The notes beneath the pieces were generated by a model. That model did not search any database. It had not been told where the DNA came from and was given only the letters and a program-made list of their open reading frames with translations. Of a stretch of 64,000 nt of DNA, positions 24,675-36,824 are shown piece after piece (position 1 is the first letter of the stretch; each line of letters begins with the position of its first letter). This stretch comes from Coniferiporia sulphurascens (taxonomy: Eukaryota > Basidiomycota > Agaricomycetes > Hymenochaetales > Hymenochaetaceae), in the NCBI GenBank assembly GCA_002794785.1, contig NBBA01000010.1:1550001-1614000 (forward strand). The letters run 5' to 3'. The translations under genes and the position numbers were made by a program.

Positions 24675-27052
24675 TCAGAAGGCTGTCTCGCGTATGAGCC
24701 TTTCTGTAGCGTCCGACCTCTTCTCGACGACGCATGTAAACTCCGGAGGATAGCTATGCATGACCCAAATTGGGTAAGCAGCGAGGAGGATGACAAAAAA
24801 AGAGTCAGTTCCGGGTATTTGAAAATGACGTGCAAGGGTACGCTAATCTGGGAACTCGAGCGAACCTAATGGCGCCAGCGGAATACTCGATCTCGGGTAG
24901 GACCGGCCGTTTGTACGCATCGAGCTCCGGCGTGATGGTGAAGCAAGAGAGGACGGTCGCAACTGTGATGTATACGAATGAGTCGGCGAAGTGCATCCCC
25001 GGACAGGTCCTTCAGGCGCAAAGGTAAGGTACCGATACGGAGTAAGAAATGTCGAAGGAAACATACCGCCGTCCGTATCCGAAGGCGAGCTGGCGGAGGT
25101 TCATTGTTTGGTTGAACTTTTCTCTAGTAGTAAGCTGCGGGGAAAGGAAGCGGTCTGGATTAAATGCATCCGGATCCTTATAAACGTTGGGATCGTGCAT
25201 AAATGCCCTGTTGAATTGAGCAGTACAAGCATGCAATCGCATCAAGCCCATGTACAACTATACGGAGGAATTATATTGTAGAAGTGCTCACCAACTGTTG
25301 GCGACTATGATGGACCGCGCCGGTATCTTAAAACCCTTATACTCGTCATCCACCATTGTACTGTGAGCAACTTCCGGATCATTCACTAGTAAGCTCGCCA
25401 ACGGGATCCAAAGGGAAGCTAAGTACTCACTCAAAGGCACAACAGGATGCCACCGAAGCAGCTCCTTGAGTATACACTCGATGTATGGAAGGCGTTCCCT
25501 ATCGGCGAATGTTGGGAGAACACCAGGACCAAGCACACGGTCGAGCTCCTCCTGAGCTTTCACTTGCACGTCCGGGTATAATATCATCGCAAGGAAAAAC
25601 GACATCAATATACTCATAGTCTATAGGGTATTAGTAGTCACTAAAAACATCCCCTCAGTTCGGACGGAGTAAAGGAGAGTTCCACTAACCGTGGTCAACC
25701 CAGCTTTCGGTGTGCAAAAAGAAAAACAAAGGATTTAAAAAAGTATTAACGGAGGGAAATAAACTCGACGCACCCCCAAACATGCTCGACGCAGTCCATT
25801 TGACGAGTTCATTATTCCTGTCCGCATGACCGAGGTGCTTCGAGACAAAGCAGGGTAAAGAAGTCCCGTCGATCTGTTATGTCCGAATGCGGATGGACCA
25901 ATACAGTATGTAAGCTCGTAACATTTGTGGCTCACGGGCACGAGCACCTGCTTTTAATTGTGCGTACCATTTTCTTCCTCACATCTTCGAATGGAACACT
26001 TGAGAAGTAATTGAGAGATTCCTTGCTCTCCCTCGCTACCTTTTTGAAGCCACAATCAGGAACCCATTCAGGCAGATGTCTCACTGATACGGTCAAGCAG
26101 AGCATGATTATGTACGTCGCTGGCTTGTGCGATATAAAAGTGCGAGTAGTACTCACAAATAGGGAAAGAGTCGACGAGGTACTTATCATACTGTGTCACG
26201 TTGGATAAGAGTTTGCCGACGACAGTCGTGTGTTTGGCGAGCGTTTCGTCTATTGTCTGATCTCCAAACCCTATCATATGGAGAACTCTCCAAGACGTTC
26301 TGCAGCGAGGATAATGTTATATAATGCATACTCAAGCTCACTCAACAGAGCTCACATTGTAACTTCCATCGAGCGTGATGTTGCTCCCGGGGTATCGAGC
26401 AAGCGGCGCGCCATAAAACGTGCCTCGTCCTGCATCAGTCCGTGATGATGGACGATCCCTCGCTGGCCGATCTCCGCAGACAGCAGTTTACGTGCGTCGC
26501 GGAGTTTGTTGCCGTCGTTCTGGAAAAGTAAGGCACCATCCCCGAGGCCGCATCTAACAAGGCGCGACGTTAGTATGGAGCAGCCAAACAACAGCGAGAA
26601 ATCATGGCCGTGTATGGGTCTTCTTACAGTTGTACCATGGCTTGTGGCGGGCGGTACGCGTATATCTCCGATCGTTTAATAAATAGATTGTTGACATCCT
26701 CGTAGGAGTTGAGCACTATATACTTCCGACTGAAGATGTTCAATCGTGTTATACTCCCTATTCATGATGAGCACATGTCACTTTTCAATCAATGAATAGT
26801 ATAAGAGAAGAACACACCGTACTTGTGCCCGAGCTCCGTCAGCCTGAGCCACGGCTGCGCTCTCGGAAATTGCAGAACATTGCCGAAAAAGAGCCGTCCA
26901 GGAGGGCCAGGGGGAGCGGAAAGGCGTTGCTTTGGAAAGAGCACAAATTTAAGAACGGCACATATCGAAACAAAGACAAACGAGCAAATAGCGAACATGC
27001 CGCCCGGAAGGCTGGTGCTCAGTTGCTGGGGCACATCAATGCCTAAGAGCAT
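24675..27052 (-). CDS. Cytochrome P450 G, complete; I-helix acid missing
   Basis: Microsomal P450 of the same clade and 12-exon plan as C. N-terminal membrane helix, hinge SAPPGPPG, K-helix KELLR (ExxR), PDRF, heme loop FGYGRRTCPGMHFAD, and a C-terminal exon ending RLIRETAF. The 14-nt micro-exon (25690-25703) encodes AGLTT, so the helix reads AGLTTT: the acidic residue of the AGx(D/E)T proton-delivery motif is replaced by Thr. Introns splice in frame throughout, so this is a substitution in an otherwise intact gene, not general decay. Such a change could alter oxygen activation or suit a peroxide-, isomerase- or dehydration-type reaction. First of three tandem P450s (G, H, I) on this strand. 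Confidence 0.87.
25690..25703 (-). other. 14-nt micro-exon of P450 G encoding AGLTT
   Basis: Bounded by AG before and GTTAGT after, on the minus strand. It corresponds to 11935-11948 in C, 29891-29904 in H and 34374-34387 in I. Confidence 0.8.
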
Positions 27053-28919
27053 CCTATGTCCAAGCGGGTGAAGAGTGCTCTATATAGCCCGGTCCTGTTA
27101 CGAGTGTTATCGCTTTATATGTGAGCGAGCCACAATTGGGACTGAATGAAAGGGGTCGTCCAGCCAGTCATCCGGTCAGCTAAGCCCGGGGGTATCTTCG
27201 GCTCTAGAGAGGCAGGGTCTAGGAGCCATTCGGCTGGTACATTTTACTTGTTGATTTTATTGTTGACCTAAGGTTACGACATGCGCAACATTTGTAATGG
27301 GTTATCATAGCTCCACCAAAGCTTGAATCTTCAAAAACCACGACTTTCGCAGATCATGTCTACGGGAGGAAAAGTATACGGACGATCTCTAGGACTTTCT
27401 CAAGAACCTTGTTCCGCGATTTCCGTAAACTCAGTCTTACCTCCACAAAGGTGTGTATGTAAATGTTTGATCATCAACCATCCCTCGATCCGGCGCTACT
27501 AGTTGATCCGTATCCAATCCCTGTCGTCCTGAGCATCGGTGCCTTGAGCGAAACCTGAATCCTTTACCGTCTAAGGTACGAACATTCATTCCGCTAGTAC
27601 AAAAATGTAGTGGAGCCAACCCTTTCAGTTTCCTTTCCTCAGGTATCCATGAACACAACCCGACCCTGCTGCATTTTAATTCCTCCGTGAGCAGCGCTGT
27701 GCGTAACACGGAGATACGGACTAATAGGAATAACGCCATTCGGTACTAAGAGCGTCGCAGAGTCGCTCTCGATTAAATTACAATACGGATCAAAGCTCCT
27801 GCGCATGACTACTATATTGCAGAGTGAGAAATAATAACGACTCCCGCCCCAGTTCGATCATGATGGTTATTGAGACTCCATGGATAAATAATTCATCATT
27901 AAATATAAGCACGTAGTGTAGCCAGGATATACAAGTGTTTCAAGTAATTTTCCGGCTTTACGAATTGAATGAGAGCGGTTGTCACCGAGATTGATGGACT
28001 ACCGTGGTGAGCTTCAATTCCTTTTGCTTTGTCAAAGCGGTCAGGGTAGGTCGATCTAGGGGAACAAAAAGCTGACACGAACCATAATTTTGTCAAGCGA
28101 TAAAATATACTTGCCCAACTGATCGCCGATCCGAAAGCTTGCGACTCAAAAACGGCAGATATTTTCCAAGCTCGACATCTTGCCGAATTGCCGATGCTTA
28201 CATAGGTGACGATCCATGCCCTAAAAGGCAGTCGGCCCACACCCGGGTCGGATTTGGAACAGGTCCCTAGGCCTGCCGCCGCAGTTACTGAACAAGATAC
28301 GAGATTTAATATGAATTATGCATCGTCGCCGACCACCAGTAACTTGATATCTGCGACCCTTACATGCCGCTATCCTCCTAGATCGTTTACATCGTCGGAG
28401 GAGTTTACCAGTAAATAAACAAAGGGTTGTTTCGTACCCCAAGTGTTGGTATCGTTTGCCGGAGTTTTAAATGAGCCATTCTGCCAACCCACTCCTGGCC
28501 GAGCGTAGCGATTTCCTGAAGGAATGTCCTACGAGTATACAAAAACGGGCCGGATTTAATGTGCACACCGCCCATTGAAGTGTATTAGGAGAACACATTA
28601 TGATTATAGTACATAACCCGCCAATTCGTCTTCTGCACTTGCTGGGTTTCCTGGGAAACATGTACCTGAGAATGATGAGCGTGCTCACAACAGACCATCC
28701 AGAAGGTTACGTCGAGACAAAGCCGATCATGTCGTCCCAATTGAAACTCCGAACGTTACTTATCGCTTATAAAAGAACATGAAATTGTTGGCCCTGTCTC
28801 TCTTTATGTTACGCAGTCTTTCTACATGATTACAGTTCAGACAAAAGTCTCTACCATGACGATCGCATCGCAGCAGGCACACAGTATCTAGTGAAAATGA
28901 AAATGTCGAACCAATATTT
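27053..28919. other. Intergenic between P450 G and P450 H
   Basis: No gene recognised in 1.9 kb. The longest frame (113 codons, 27899-28240, -) has no family signature. The part next to G should hold its promoter. Confidence 0.5.
27081..27086 (-). promoter_or_regulatory. Possible TATA box of P450 G
   Basis: TATATA within the palindrome CTATATAG, 29 bp upstream of the ATG at 27052 on the minus strand. Motif and position only. Confidence 0.35.
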
Positions 28920-31254
28920 CTATGCGAGCTTCTCGAAGGCATCGGTCCTTCTCTCAACAACGCACTCGAAATCACAAGGTCGGCTGTGAACCGTCGGAGT
29001 CAGTTAGGAGTACCATGGCATAATGAAGAAGAAATATGGCGGACCTGCCAGTGGTAAGCTTGGGCAAGACAGGTTTCCCATACTCGTCAAGCTTGGGTGC
29101 GATAGTGAATGAAGATAGGACGGTCGAGATGGTGATAAACAAGAAAGGGTCGGCGAGGTGCATGCCCGGACATGTTCTTATGTTCTCGAGTTGAGTTTCT
29201 ATCTCGTGGCATAACAGAGGGATGGAAAAGGACTCGCACCGTCTTCCGAACCCGAAAACAAACTGTCGAGGGTCCGTCTCCGGCGCGCGTTCCGATGAGG
29301 GGCCCTCCGAAGGAAGGAAGCGATCGGGATTGAACGAAAGAGGATCCTGATAGACATCAGGATTATGTGTGTACGCCCTTCGAAAATTGACCGTGAGCTT
29401 TACATCATCCACGAAGCCCATTCTCAAGTGAAAGGAAGTTGTGAGGTTATTATTGGAATAACAAGGCTTACCAAGCATTTGCGACCACCAAGGATTGCGC
29501 TGGAATTGCAAAGCCCTTGTACTCATCGTCCACTAAAGGACTGTGTACAGCTTACGACGCAGTGGTTAGCCGGAAAACAATGATTCCGAGAATATTGACA
29601 CTTACGCAAAGGCACCACAGGGTGCCACCGCAGTGTCTCTTTCAACACGCACTCTATATATGGTAGACGGGCCCTGTCAGCGAATGTCGGGAGGATACCA
29701 GGCCCTAGTACACGATCAAGCTCTTCTTGTGCTTTTCTTTGCACTTCCGGGTAAAGTATCATCGCAAGGAAAAACGCTAGTACGGAACTTCTTGTCTGAA
29801 AATCGGAGCACGAGTAGAAGCTCGAATTAGTAAAAGGAGTAAAACCAGCGACTAATTTGTCATTAAACAAGGTATATGGCATTTACTGACTGTAGGCAGA
29901 CCAGCTGTTGTGCCAATTTCATAAGCCTTAATTTAGCACCGTTACATAGCCAATGCAATGCAATCCTACTCACCTCCAAACATGCTCCCTGCAGCCCATT
30001 TGACGAGTTCTTCATTTCGCCCCGGAGTCTCCAAATTTTCGAGACTATTAGAGACGAAGCAAGGCGGAGAGGTCCCGTCCGCCTTTAAGCCAGATGTAAG
30101 AACTCGAGTGTCAGATACACATAGAATGATGTGCGTTTGCCCGCGAGTGCCTGCGGTACATCATACGCACCATTCTTTTCTTGGTTCTATTAAATGGGGC
30201 ATTCAGAAGATATTCTAGTGACTCTCTACTCCTCCTTGCCGTCCCCTGAAATCCGCAGCCAGGTACCCATTCAGGAAGATACCTCACTGTGGATGGCATA
30301 CATCAATTTAAAGACCAGGTTGTAATGAAAATAAGCAATTTACTTACGAATCGGGAAAGAATCGACAACATATCTTTCATGCTTCGTTGCCTCAAGCAAA
30401 TATTCTCCGACGACCTTTGTATGCATCGCAAGTGCGCCATCCCCGGCCTGCTCCCCAAAACTCACCATAAGTAGGACCTTCCAAGACGTACTTATAGTCA
30501 AACCGTGTCAACATGCATCATCGAAAACATTGCCGAAAGCGCGTACATCGACACGTCCATCAGGCGCGAAGCCGCCCCGGGGACATTCAGCATACGATGA
30601 ACCATGAGACGCGCTTCCTCCTGCATCAAATCATAATGGCGCGCGATTCCCCTCGGTCCGATTTCCGCAGAAAGCATCTTACGCGAGTCACGGAGGTTAT
30701 CGTCGTAATTTTGGAATAGCAAAGCGCCAGCTCCCAAACCGCAGCTAGGTTGAGGATTGCACACATACTGAACTGAGGAAACCACTGCCGAGCATATGCG
30801 AAACTGACTTACAGATGTGCCATCGCCTGTGGTGGGCGATGCGCATACATTTCCGACCGCTTGCTGAGCAAGTCGACGGCAGCTTCATAGGAGTTGAGCA
30901 CAATGTACTTTCGACCAAATATTTTCAACTGCATAATATCCCCTGTTCATGAAGAACGTATATCATATTGTTCTCCGTAATTCAAACTGGGAAAAGAAAC
31001 GTACCATACTTGCGCCCAAGCTCCGCCAAACCGAGCCACGTCTCATCCCTCGGAAACTCTAGAATATTACCGAAAAAAGGCTTTCCCGGTGGGCCAGGAG
31101 GAACAAGGGGACGACGCTTGTGCAAGAGCGTAAATCTAAGCACAAGGTACACGGAAGCAAGTACAGAAGAACCGATGACGATAGCTCTGCCAGAAGAGAG
31201 ATTGTCTACGCTCCAATTTAGCGAGTCTAGGATAAACGGGGTCATGTTGCACAC
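28920..31254 (-). CDS. Cytochrome P450 H, complete; I-helix acid missing
   Basis: Same clade and exon plan as C, G and I. Start is the ATG at 31254 or the one at 31245, both before the membrane helix; hinge LVPPGPPGKP. Other landmarks: KETLR (ExxR), PDRF, heme loop FGFGRR-TCPGMHLAD across an intron, last exon ending RTDAFEKLA. The micro-exon at 29891-29904 encodes AGLPT, giving AGLPTT: Pro replaces the usual Asp/Glu of the I-helix, which should kink or reshape the helix over the heme. A nearby in-frame AGFT sequence at about 29840 is not flanked by splice sites and was rejected. Everything else splices in frame, so the gene appears expressible. Confidence 0.85.
29891..29904 (-). other. 14-nt micro-exon of P450 H encoding AGLPT
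   Basis: Preceded by CAACAG and followed by GTCAGT on the minus strand. It has the same length and phase as in the other three P450s of this clade. Confidence 0.75.
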
Positions 31255-33346
31255 TTTCGAAGGCGTAAAAAACTACTTTATCTGTCTGATTTGTACCCCG
31301 CCGGAAGCGCTGTAACACACATCTTCAAGGCTCGGATCTATTGGAGCCGAGTGCGTGACAAGCAGTGCACAAAGTATCCGCACCATATTGTAAGGGACTT
31401 GGGCTTCTAGCAGATGGCTAGGGCGCGTCTTTGGAATCCCGATACTCAACACACGAAAGTCTGATTGAGCTGCTTAGGAACGTCTCACGCAACAATTGGA
31501 ACGCCTCTTAACCGCAGATCAGATTGCTGCAGATGAGCGCCCCGGTTCAACAAATTGATCATTGGTCTATGCCGCAGTGGATGTGCTATTGTGGTGACTC
31601 TCACGATGGCAACGTGAATGCACTCACATTCAAAGGGGATAGGAATACGGTCCGTGCCAGATTCGGTTATGCATTCGCCCTGAACAAGCACAGGGTCTCC
31701 TCCGACTCTCCCATGATAAGGAATTGCCGGATGAGCAGGTGTGAACTGGCCGACCTGGTAAATCCCGTCACCCCAAAATCTTTGATCATGGCGAAGCTGA
31801 TACCTTGGCTGTATTTGGTTACTTCAAGGTGTGCTTCTGCACACGTTCAAATATCAATTACACGGACGTGCCTTCTGCGACTACCTCGGGTTTTACGACA
31901 TACTCTTTCTTCCCGAGTTTTTCCCATGATCATTTCACTAACGCCGTGGTGTCGAAGTCTGGCGGCATCCGAATCGTTCGCAACCGCAACAGAGGGATGT
32001 GTGCGCAGAGTGGTGATTGGAGTTTATTTGCGGTTTCCCGAGACATAAATTGGCAATTATCGAAGTGTATAAGATGCTAGGTGGGACACAACAAAAGCAG
32101 GACGGTCGACAATTCACAGAAGTGCACGTGGCAACTCGTATCCCGGAAAGGTGTTTTCTTCTCAAGGTTCATCAAACTTTATTACTATCTTCGTTTCTCG
32201 TCCACCGCCCACCAAACTCAACTCGAGTCTCGACTGATATCGTGCCGCAGTCCGCTCAATACACAAGCACAACCTCAGAACTCTCATATAAAATTTGTTA
32301 TACTCCAGAGGGATATTGTCAAAATCTAATAAATAATCGTGACGCACCTGCTATGGTCTAGTATTACTGTGAAAAAAGCGGTACAATTGACCTTGTAGCG
32401 AAGTGCCCCGAAGAAAGCGAACTCCCTCCAAGCTCTCACTTGTCTTCTGCTCTTCCACGGGACACCCCTACCGCAGACCAAGGAGGGACTTGGTGATCCG
32501 ACTCGGAGGCGCACGTGTTAAACTTAAAAGGATATTATGAATTTGACTTTAGATAGCGCCCGCGCAAGTGTGTCAGTACAGTCGCACAGTCACGGTGCCG
32601 CTTCTATGTCGTACTGCATTATTGAGATGAGCGAAGCGATTCTTGGGCGTCCCCGCCAAGGCATATAGTTCAAGGTCTTGCGAACTGACGACTCGCTGTC
32701 GCTGTCGTCTTTATAAGTACCGTTTAAACCAGTTTCTTATTTATATTGGGGACCTTGCTTCTCCTCTCACAGCAAGTCAATAAGTGTTTTAGGATTGGCT
32801 ACCGTGGTAAACTGAGGGTCAGTACGCAGCTTCGTTTCTTTATCAAAGATTTGACTCTCCGAACAGAGAGCCTCTCGGGCTATATCGGAGCCGTCAAATC
32901 ACCTTTCATGCGTGAATACAGTTTGAGAACACTTCGCGGGCGCCCGCATGTCCCTACGTAAATTTATCGCCCGGGTCTTGAACAAAGCTCGTTCATTTAT
33001 AAAATCGTACTGCATAGCGCATGGCAGAGCCATTTTCCGATAGTACCTGAATAATTTACAAAAAGACTCCCCCACATATTTCTTACAACATCGATGAATG
33101 CGCATCGGCGATATTCGCAGCATCATACTGCACTGAATCCGCAGGCACCGAACAATGCCACTCCTCCACCCCACGCCACAAGGTCGACTCCATCCTTCCT
33201 CATCACTGCACTCGCCTTCGTATTCATACACACGCGCTTCCATGATCAAGACAGAGTTCCAGGTATGGTTCGTAATTGAAACGTACCCCGCGTACTGCGG
33301 GGGTGGGTGATTCGGAGGGAATATAGATACGGAGAAGGTGATGGAA
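31255..33346. other. Intergenic between P450 H and P450 I
   Basis: No gene recognised in 2.1 kb. A 174-codon plus-strand frame (31524-32048) has no recognisable domain and is overlapped by other frames. Confidence 0.5.
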
Positions 33347-35722
33347 TCAATCGGTCGCATCGCGTATGAGCTTCTCGGCGGCGTCAGACCTCTTTTGGAC
33401 TATGCAGGAGAAGTCCGGAGGATGGCTATCGTTTTCCCATCACAGGAAAATGAGAATAAACATTAATTAGCCCTCCGAATTACGATATCGCCTAGAACCG
33501 AGGCAAACAAGTCAGGGTCGCAGACTGACCTAACGGCTCCGGTGGAATACACGATCTTGGGTAGTATAGGATTTCCTTGCTTGTCGAGTTCAGGTGATAT
33601 GTTGTACAGAGTTAGGATGGTCGAGATGTTGATAAACAAGAAAGCGTCAGCGAGGTGCATCCCCGGACACGTCCTGTAGATTAATAGACGAGGTATTAGG
33701 TTATGGCGTTGCATAAGGAATATGAAGTAACAAAGCAGACACGCACCGTCTTCCATATCCGAAGGCATACTGACGGGGATCCGTTTGCGGGCTGCGATCA
33801 GAGCCAGGTTCTTGTGAAGGCATATAGCGATCCGGATTGAATATGAGTGGATCCGTGTAGGTTTCGGGGTCATGTGTATATGCCCTGCAGAACAGATACA
33901 CTCGCGTGTCAGACAAATGTACGGACGAAAGTGTGGGAATATGAAAAAGCTTACCAGGTGTTAGCTACTACCATGGAGCGCGCCGGAATCTTAAAGCCCT
34001 TGTATTCATCATCTACAATCGTGCTATGCGTGACTTAGAAACAATCATCAGTTGAAAACTGAGAAGCCTCATACACGAATACTCACCCAGAGGTGCACTT
34101 GGGTTCCAACGAAGCGTCTCCTTCAATACACCCTCAATATATGGTAGTCGTTTCCTATCGGCGAATGTGGGGAGGATACCTGGACCAAGTACGCGGTCTA
34201 ATTCTTCCTGTGCCTTCCTTTGGGCTTCAGGGAACAGTGTCATCCCAAGGAAAAATGAATCCAACGCGCTCCGTGTCTGACCGAGCTCGTCAAAATTTTG
34301 ATTAATTCAGGAGAAAGGAATTTGTCCCGTGGGAATGCTCCCGAAAGAGAACCTTAGGAAAAGAAGTACTAACCGTGTCTAACCCGGCTAACGACGCGTG
34401 AGTTATCCTTTGGTTAGTGATGCTTCTCCATGTTGCCGTTTCGCTCACCTCCGTAGATGCCTCCGGCAGTCCACTTGACGAGCTCTTCATCCTGCTCTGT
34501 AGTTGCAAACTTTTCGAGAGATCTTGAGACGAAGCAAGGCAGGGCATTTCCACCGGACTTTAAGTTTAAATGCAAGTACATAACTCCCGTCAGTCGTCCC
34601 GGGATGCTATATCAGGACATGAAGTGCAAATTCACGTACCATTTTCTTCTTCACATCATCGAACGGAACATTCAGAAACCAATGAAGCACCTCTCTGCTC
34701 TTCTTTGCGTCCCTCTGAAACCCACAGCCAGGAACCCAAGCGGGGAGATACTTCACTGCAACGAGGATGCGTTGGATTAATTAGCGTGAGATGGCTTGTA
34801 TCCACTCACAAATGGGAAATGAATCGACAAGATACTTTCCGGACCTCGTGCAATCGGATAAAAATTCGCCGACGATTTCTGCATGCCTTACTAGAGGATC
34901 GTCGATAGACAGTGTTTGGACTTGATGACCGAAACCAACCATGAGTAAAACTCTTGACGCGGTCCTATATGCGCGGGCGCTTAAGTGTACAGCAACTTGA
35001 GATTTCTGAAAATCGACCTTACAATTTCACTTCTTGTTGGCGCGACGCCGCCCCCTGCGCGTCTAACAGGCGGCGGGCCATTAAACGAGCCTCGTCCAAC
35101 AGCAAGGAGTAATGGCTTGTGACGCCCCGCGGCCCTATCTCCGCGGACAACATCTTGCGCGCGCCACGGAACTTCTCGCCGTAATTCTGGAACACAATGG
35201 CGTCCGTAAACCCGCAACTGGTAATTATACGTTTAGCAACTTCAATGCATAACTTTTAGTTAAAGACCGGTGCATCATAATGAGCTCACAGCAAAGCCAT
35301 TGTCCGCGGTGGACGATGGCAGTACAGAGCCGACCGTTTGTCAAACAGGTCGACGACTCCATCGTAAGAGTTGAGCATTATGAGTCTCCTGTTGAATAGC
35401 TTCATTTGCGAAACCTCCCCTAATAGAATGACGTAAGTCCAAGTCCTCGTGTTGCCAAGAGCCGCCAACACAGGGAAGACGTACCATACTTGCGTCCGAG
35501 CTCTCTCAACTTCAGCCATGGCTCAACTTTTGGAAACTGCAAGGCGTTGCCGATAAAGGGCTTTCCCGGAGGACCTGGAGGAACGACCGCGCGGTGCTTC
35601 GAGGACAGGGCGAATTTCCAGATGAAGTACACCAAAGCAGGGACTAGTGAGCTGATGACGAGTACACCCCCTGGGAGGATGTCTGGGCCCAGAGTGTGAA
35701 GGGTCGCAATGGGGGAGAACAT
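33347..35722 (-). CDS. Cytochrome P450 I, complete
   Basis: Fourth member of the C/G/H clade with the same 12-exon plan. N-terminal membrane segment followed by hinge VVPPGPPGKP. Micro-exon 34374-34387 encodes AGLDT, so unlike neighbours G and H it keeps the I-helix acid. KETLR (ExxR), PDRY in place of PDRF, heme loop FGYGRR-TCPGMHLAD; last exon ends KLIRDATD before the stop at 33347-33349. Frames are continuous across the introns. Divergent from J across a 1.1 kb shared promoter region. Predicted active monooxygenase; substrate unknown. Confidence 0.87.
34374..34387 (-). other. 14-nt micro-exon of P450 I encoding AGLDT
   Basis: Bounded by GTTAG before and GTTAGT after, on the minus strand. 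The canonical Asp is retained here, as in C. Confidence 0.75.
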
Positions 35723-36824
35723 TTGGAGGGCGTGGAGGGTTGTGGAACACGAGCGGTGCTCCTTAAACTTGTACTCTCCGCATTACATCAGTATTCTCAT
35801 GTTGTCCGAAATGGCCACGGGCCGTGTCGGCGTAAGAAGTAAGCATGGGCCGAAGTGCCCTGCGCTGGATTGGGCGCAAGCGGAATCCTGACCTTGTGTC
35901 GTCTGACTCTGCTAGAACTATTCCATACGCTGATAGAAGAAGCTGTAATGATATTTGGGAAGTTGGAACAGTTCCCGGGAGGCAAATCGCGCATTCGAGC
36001 TTGTCCGACCAGACCCTGCTGGGAAACGCGCTCGCCGGCGAAGGTTCGTTCCGTAGAGGGCCAGAAGTTGCCAGCACAGAATGGACCGTAAGTTCTCAAC
36101 TGGTCCGGGTGCAGGCCGAACGCCGTTGAACAGCATGCTCACTCGCAAATCGCATCTTCCACTCTCATGTAGTTATGGCTTCCTTTCCCAGATTCAGGAA
36201 AATCCAGCTGGAGGGAAGAATCATATGTTAGTTAGAGCAACACCAGCCTTGAAGTGACAATTTTTGCGAACCGAATCCATATCCGGGCCCGAAAAAAGAT
36301 TGAAGCTATGGGACGCCTTGGCCCCGGCTATCCCAGTCCGTCTTCTGGGCTAGGATGCCGGGAGAATTATACAGCCATGATGACTAAGCTGATGTACTTA
36401 CCGTAATCAGTACACGATGCAGTGGCATGGTCCGCCGCCGCCTCTGTTCGTTTGATGATCTCTCCCCGTGAACCTTTCGTCTTCTGCGAGAGGAACAAGT
36501 GATTGATGACGTTGGGCGCGGGTTCTTCCAGGATGACCTAAATACACGCGGAAACTCACATTCTCCATCATTACATGCAAGTTTACCCACAACTAAAGTA
36601 ATTCTGATCACCGCCGCATACTTCTGACCACTATTGAGTGCTGCCATACACTTCCGCCGAGTTAAGACTACTCCTTGCGCGCCCACTGCCGCTCTCGCCA
36701 GCGCCGTTATCTCTTCCAGGCTTAACAGTTCGTGCAACTTCGTCCCACACAGGAGCCCTCCGTACAGGGGACCTTTAGCGACTTTAGATCCGGATATTCA
36801 ATAGGAGCTAGCACTCTTCCTAGG
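35723..36824. other. Divergent intergenic region between P450 I and P450 J
   Basis: Likely promoter region for both genes. A minus-strand frame (36384-36737) starts MHELLSLEEITALARAAVGA and has splice-like signals (GTGAGT, GTAAGT) downstream, but no family could be assigned. It may be a remnant or chance. Confidence 0.4.

Noticed and set aside
29820..29860. AGFTP-like sequence as the I-helix of P450 H
   Set aside because: No splice donor or acceptor surrounds it. The 14-nt exon at 29891-29904 has both and matches the paralogues in phase and length.
31524..32048. 174-codon plus-strand open frame as a gene
   Set aside because: No domain, membrane or motif signal, and overlapping frames of similar quality on both strands. 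Judged chance.
36600..36737. Fragment of a MoaA-like radical-SAM protein
   Set aside because: Only a short LLSLEEITALA-like similarity. The cysteine cluster and TGGEP motif are absent without assuming a frameshift.
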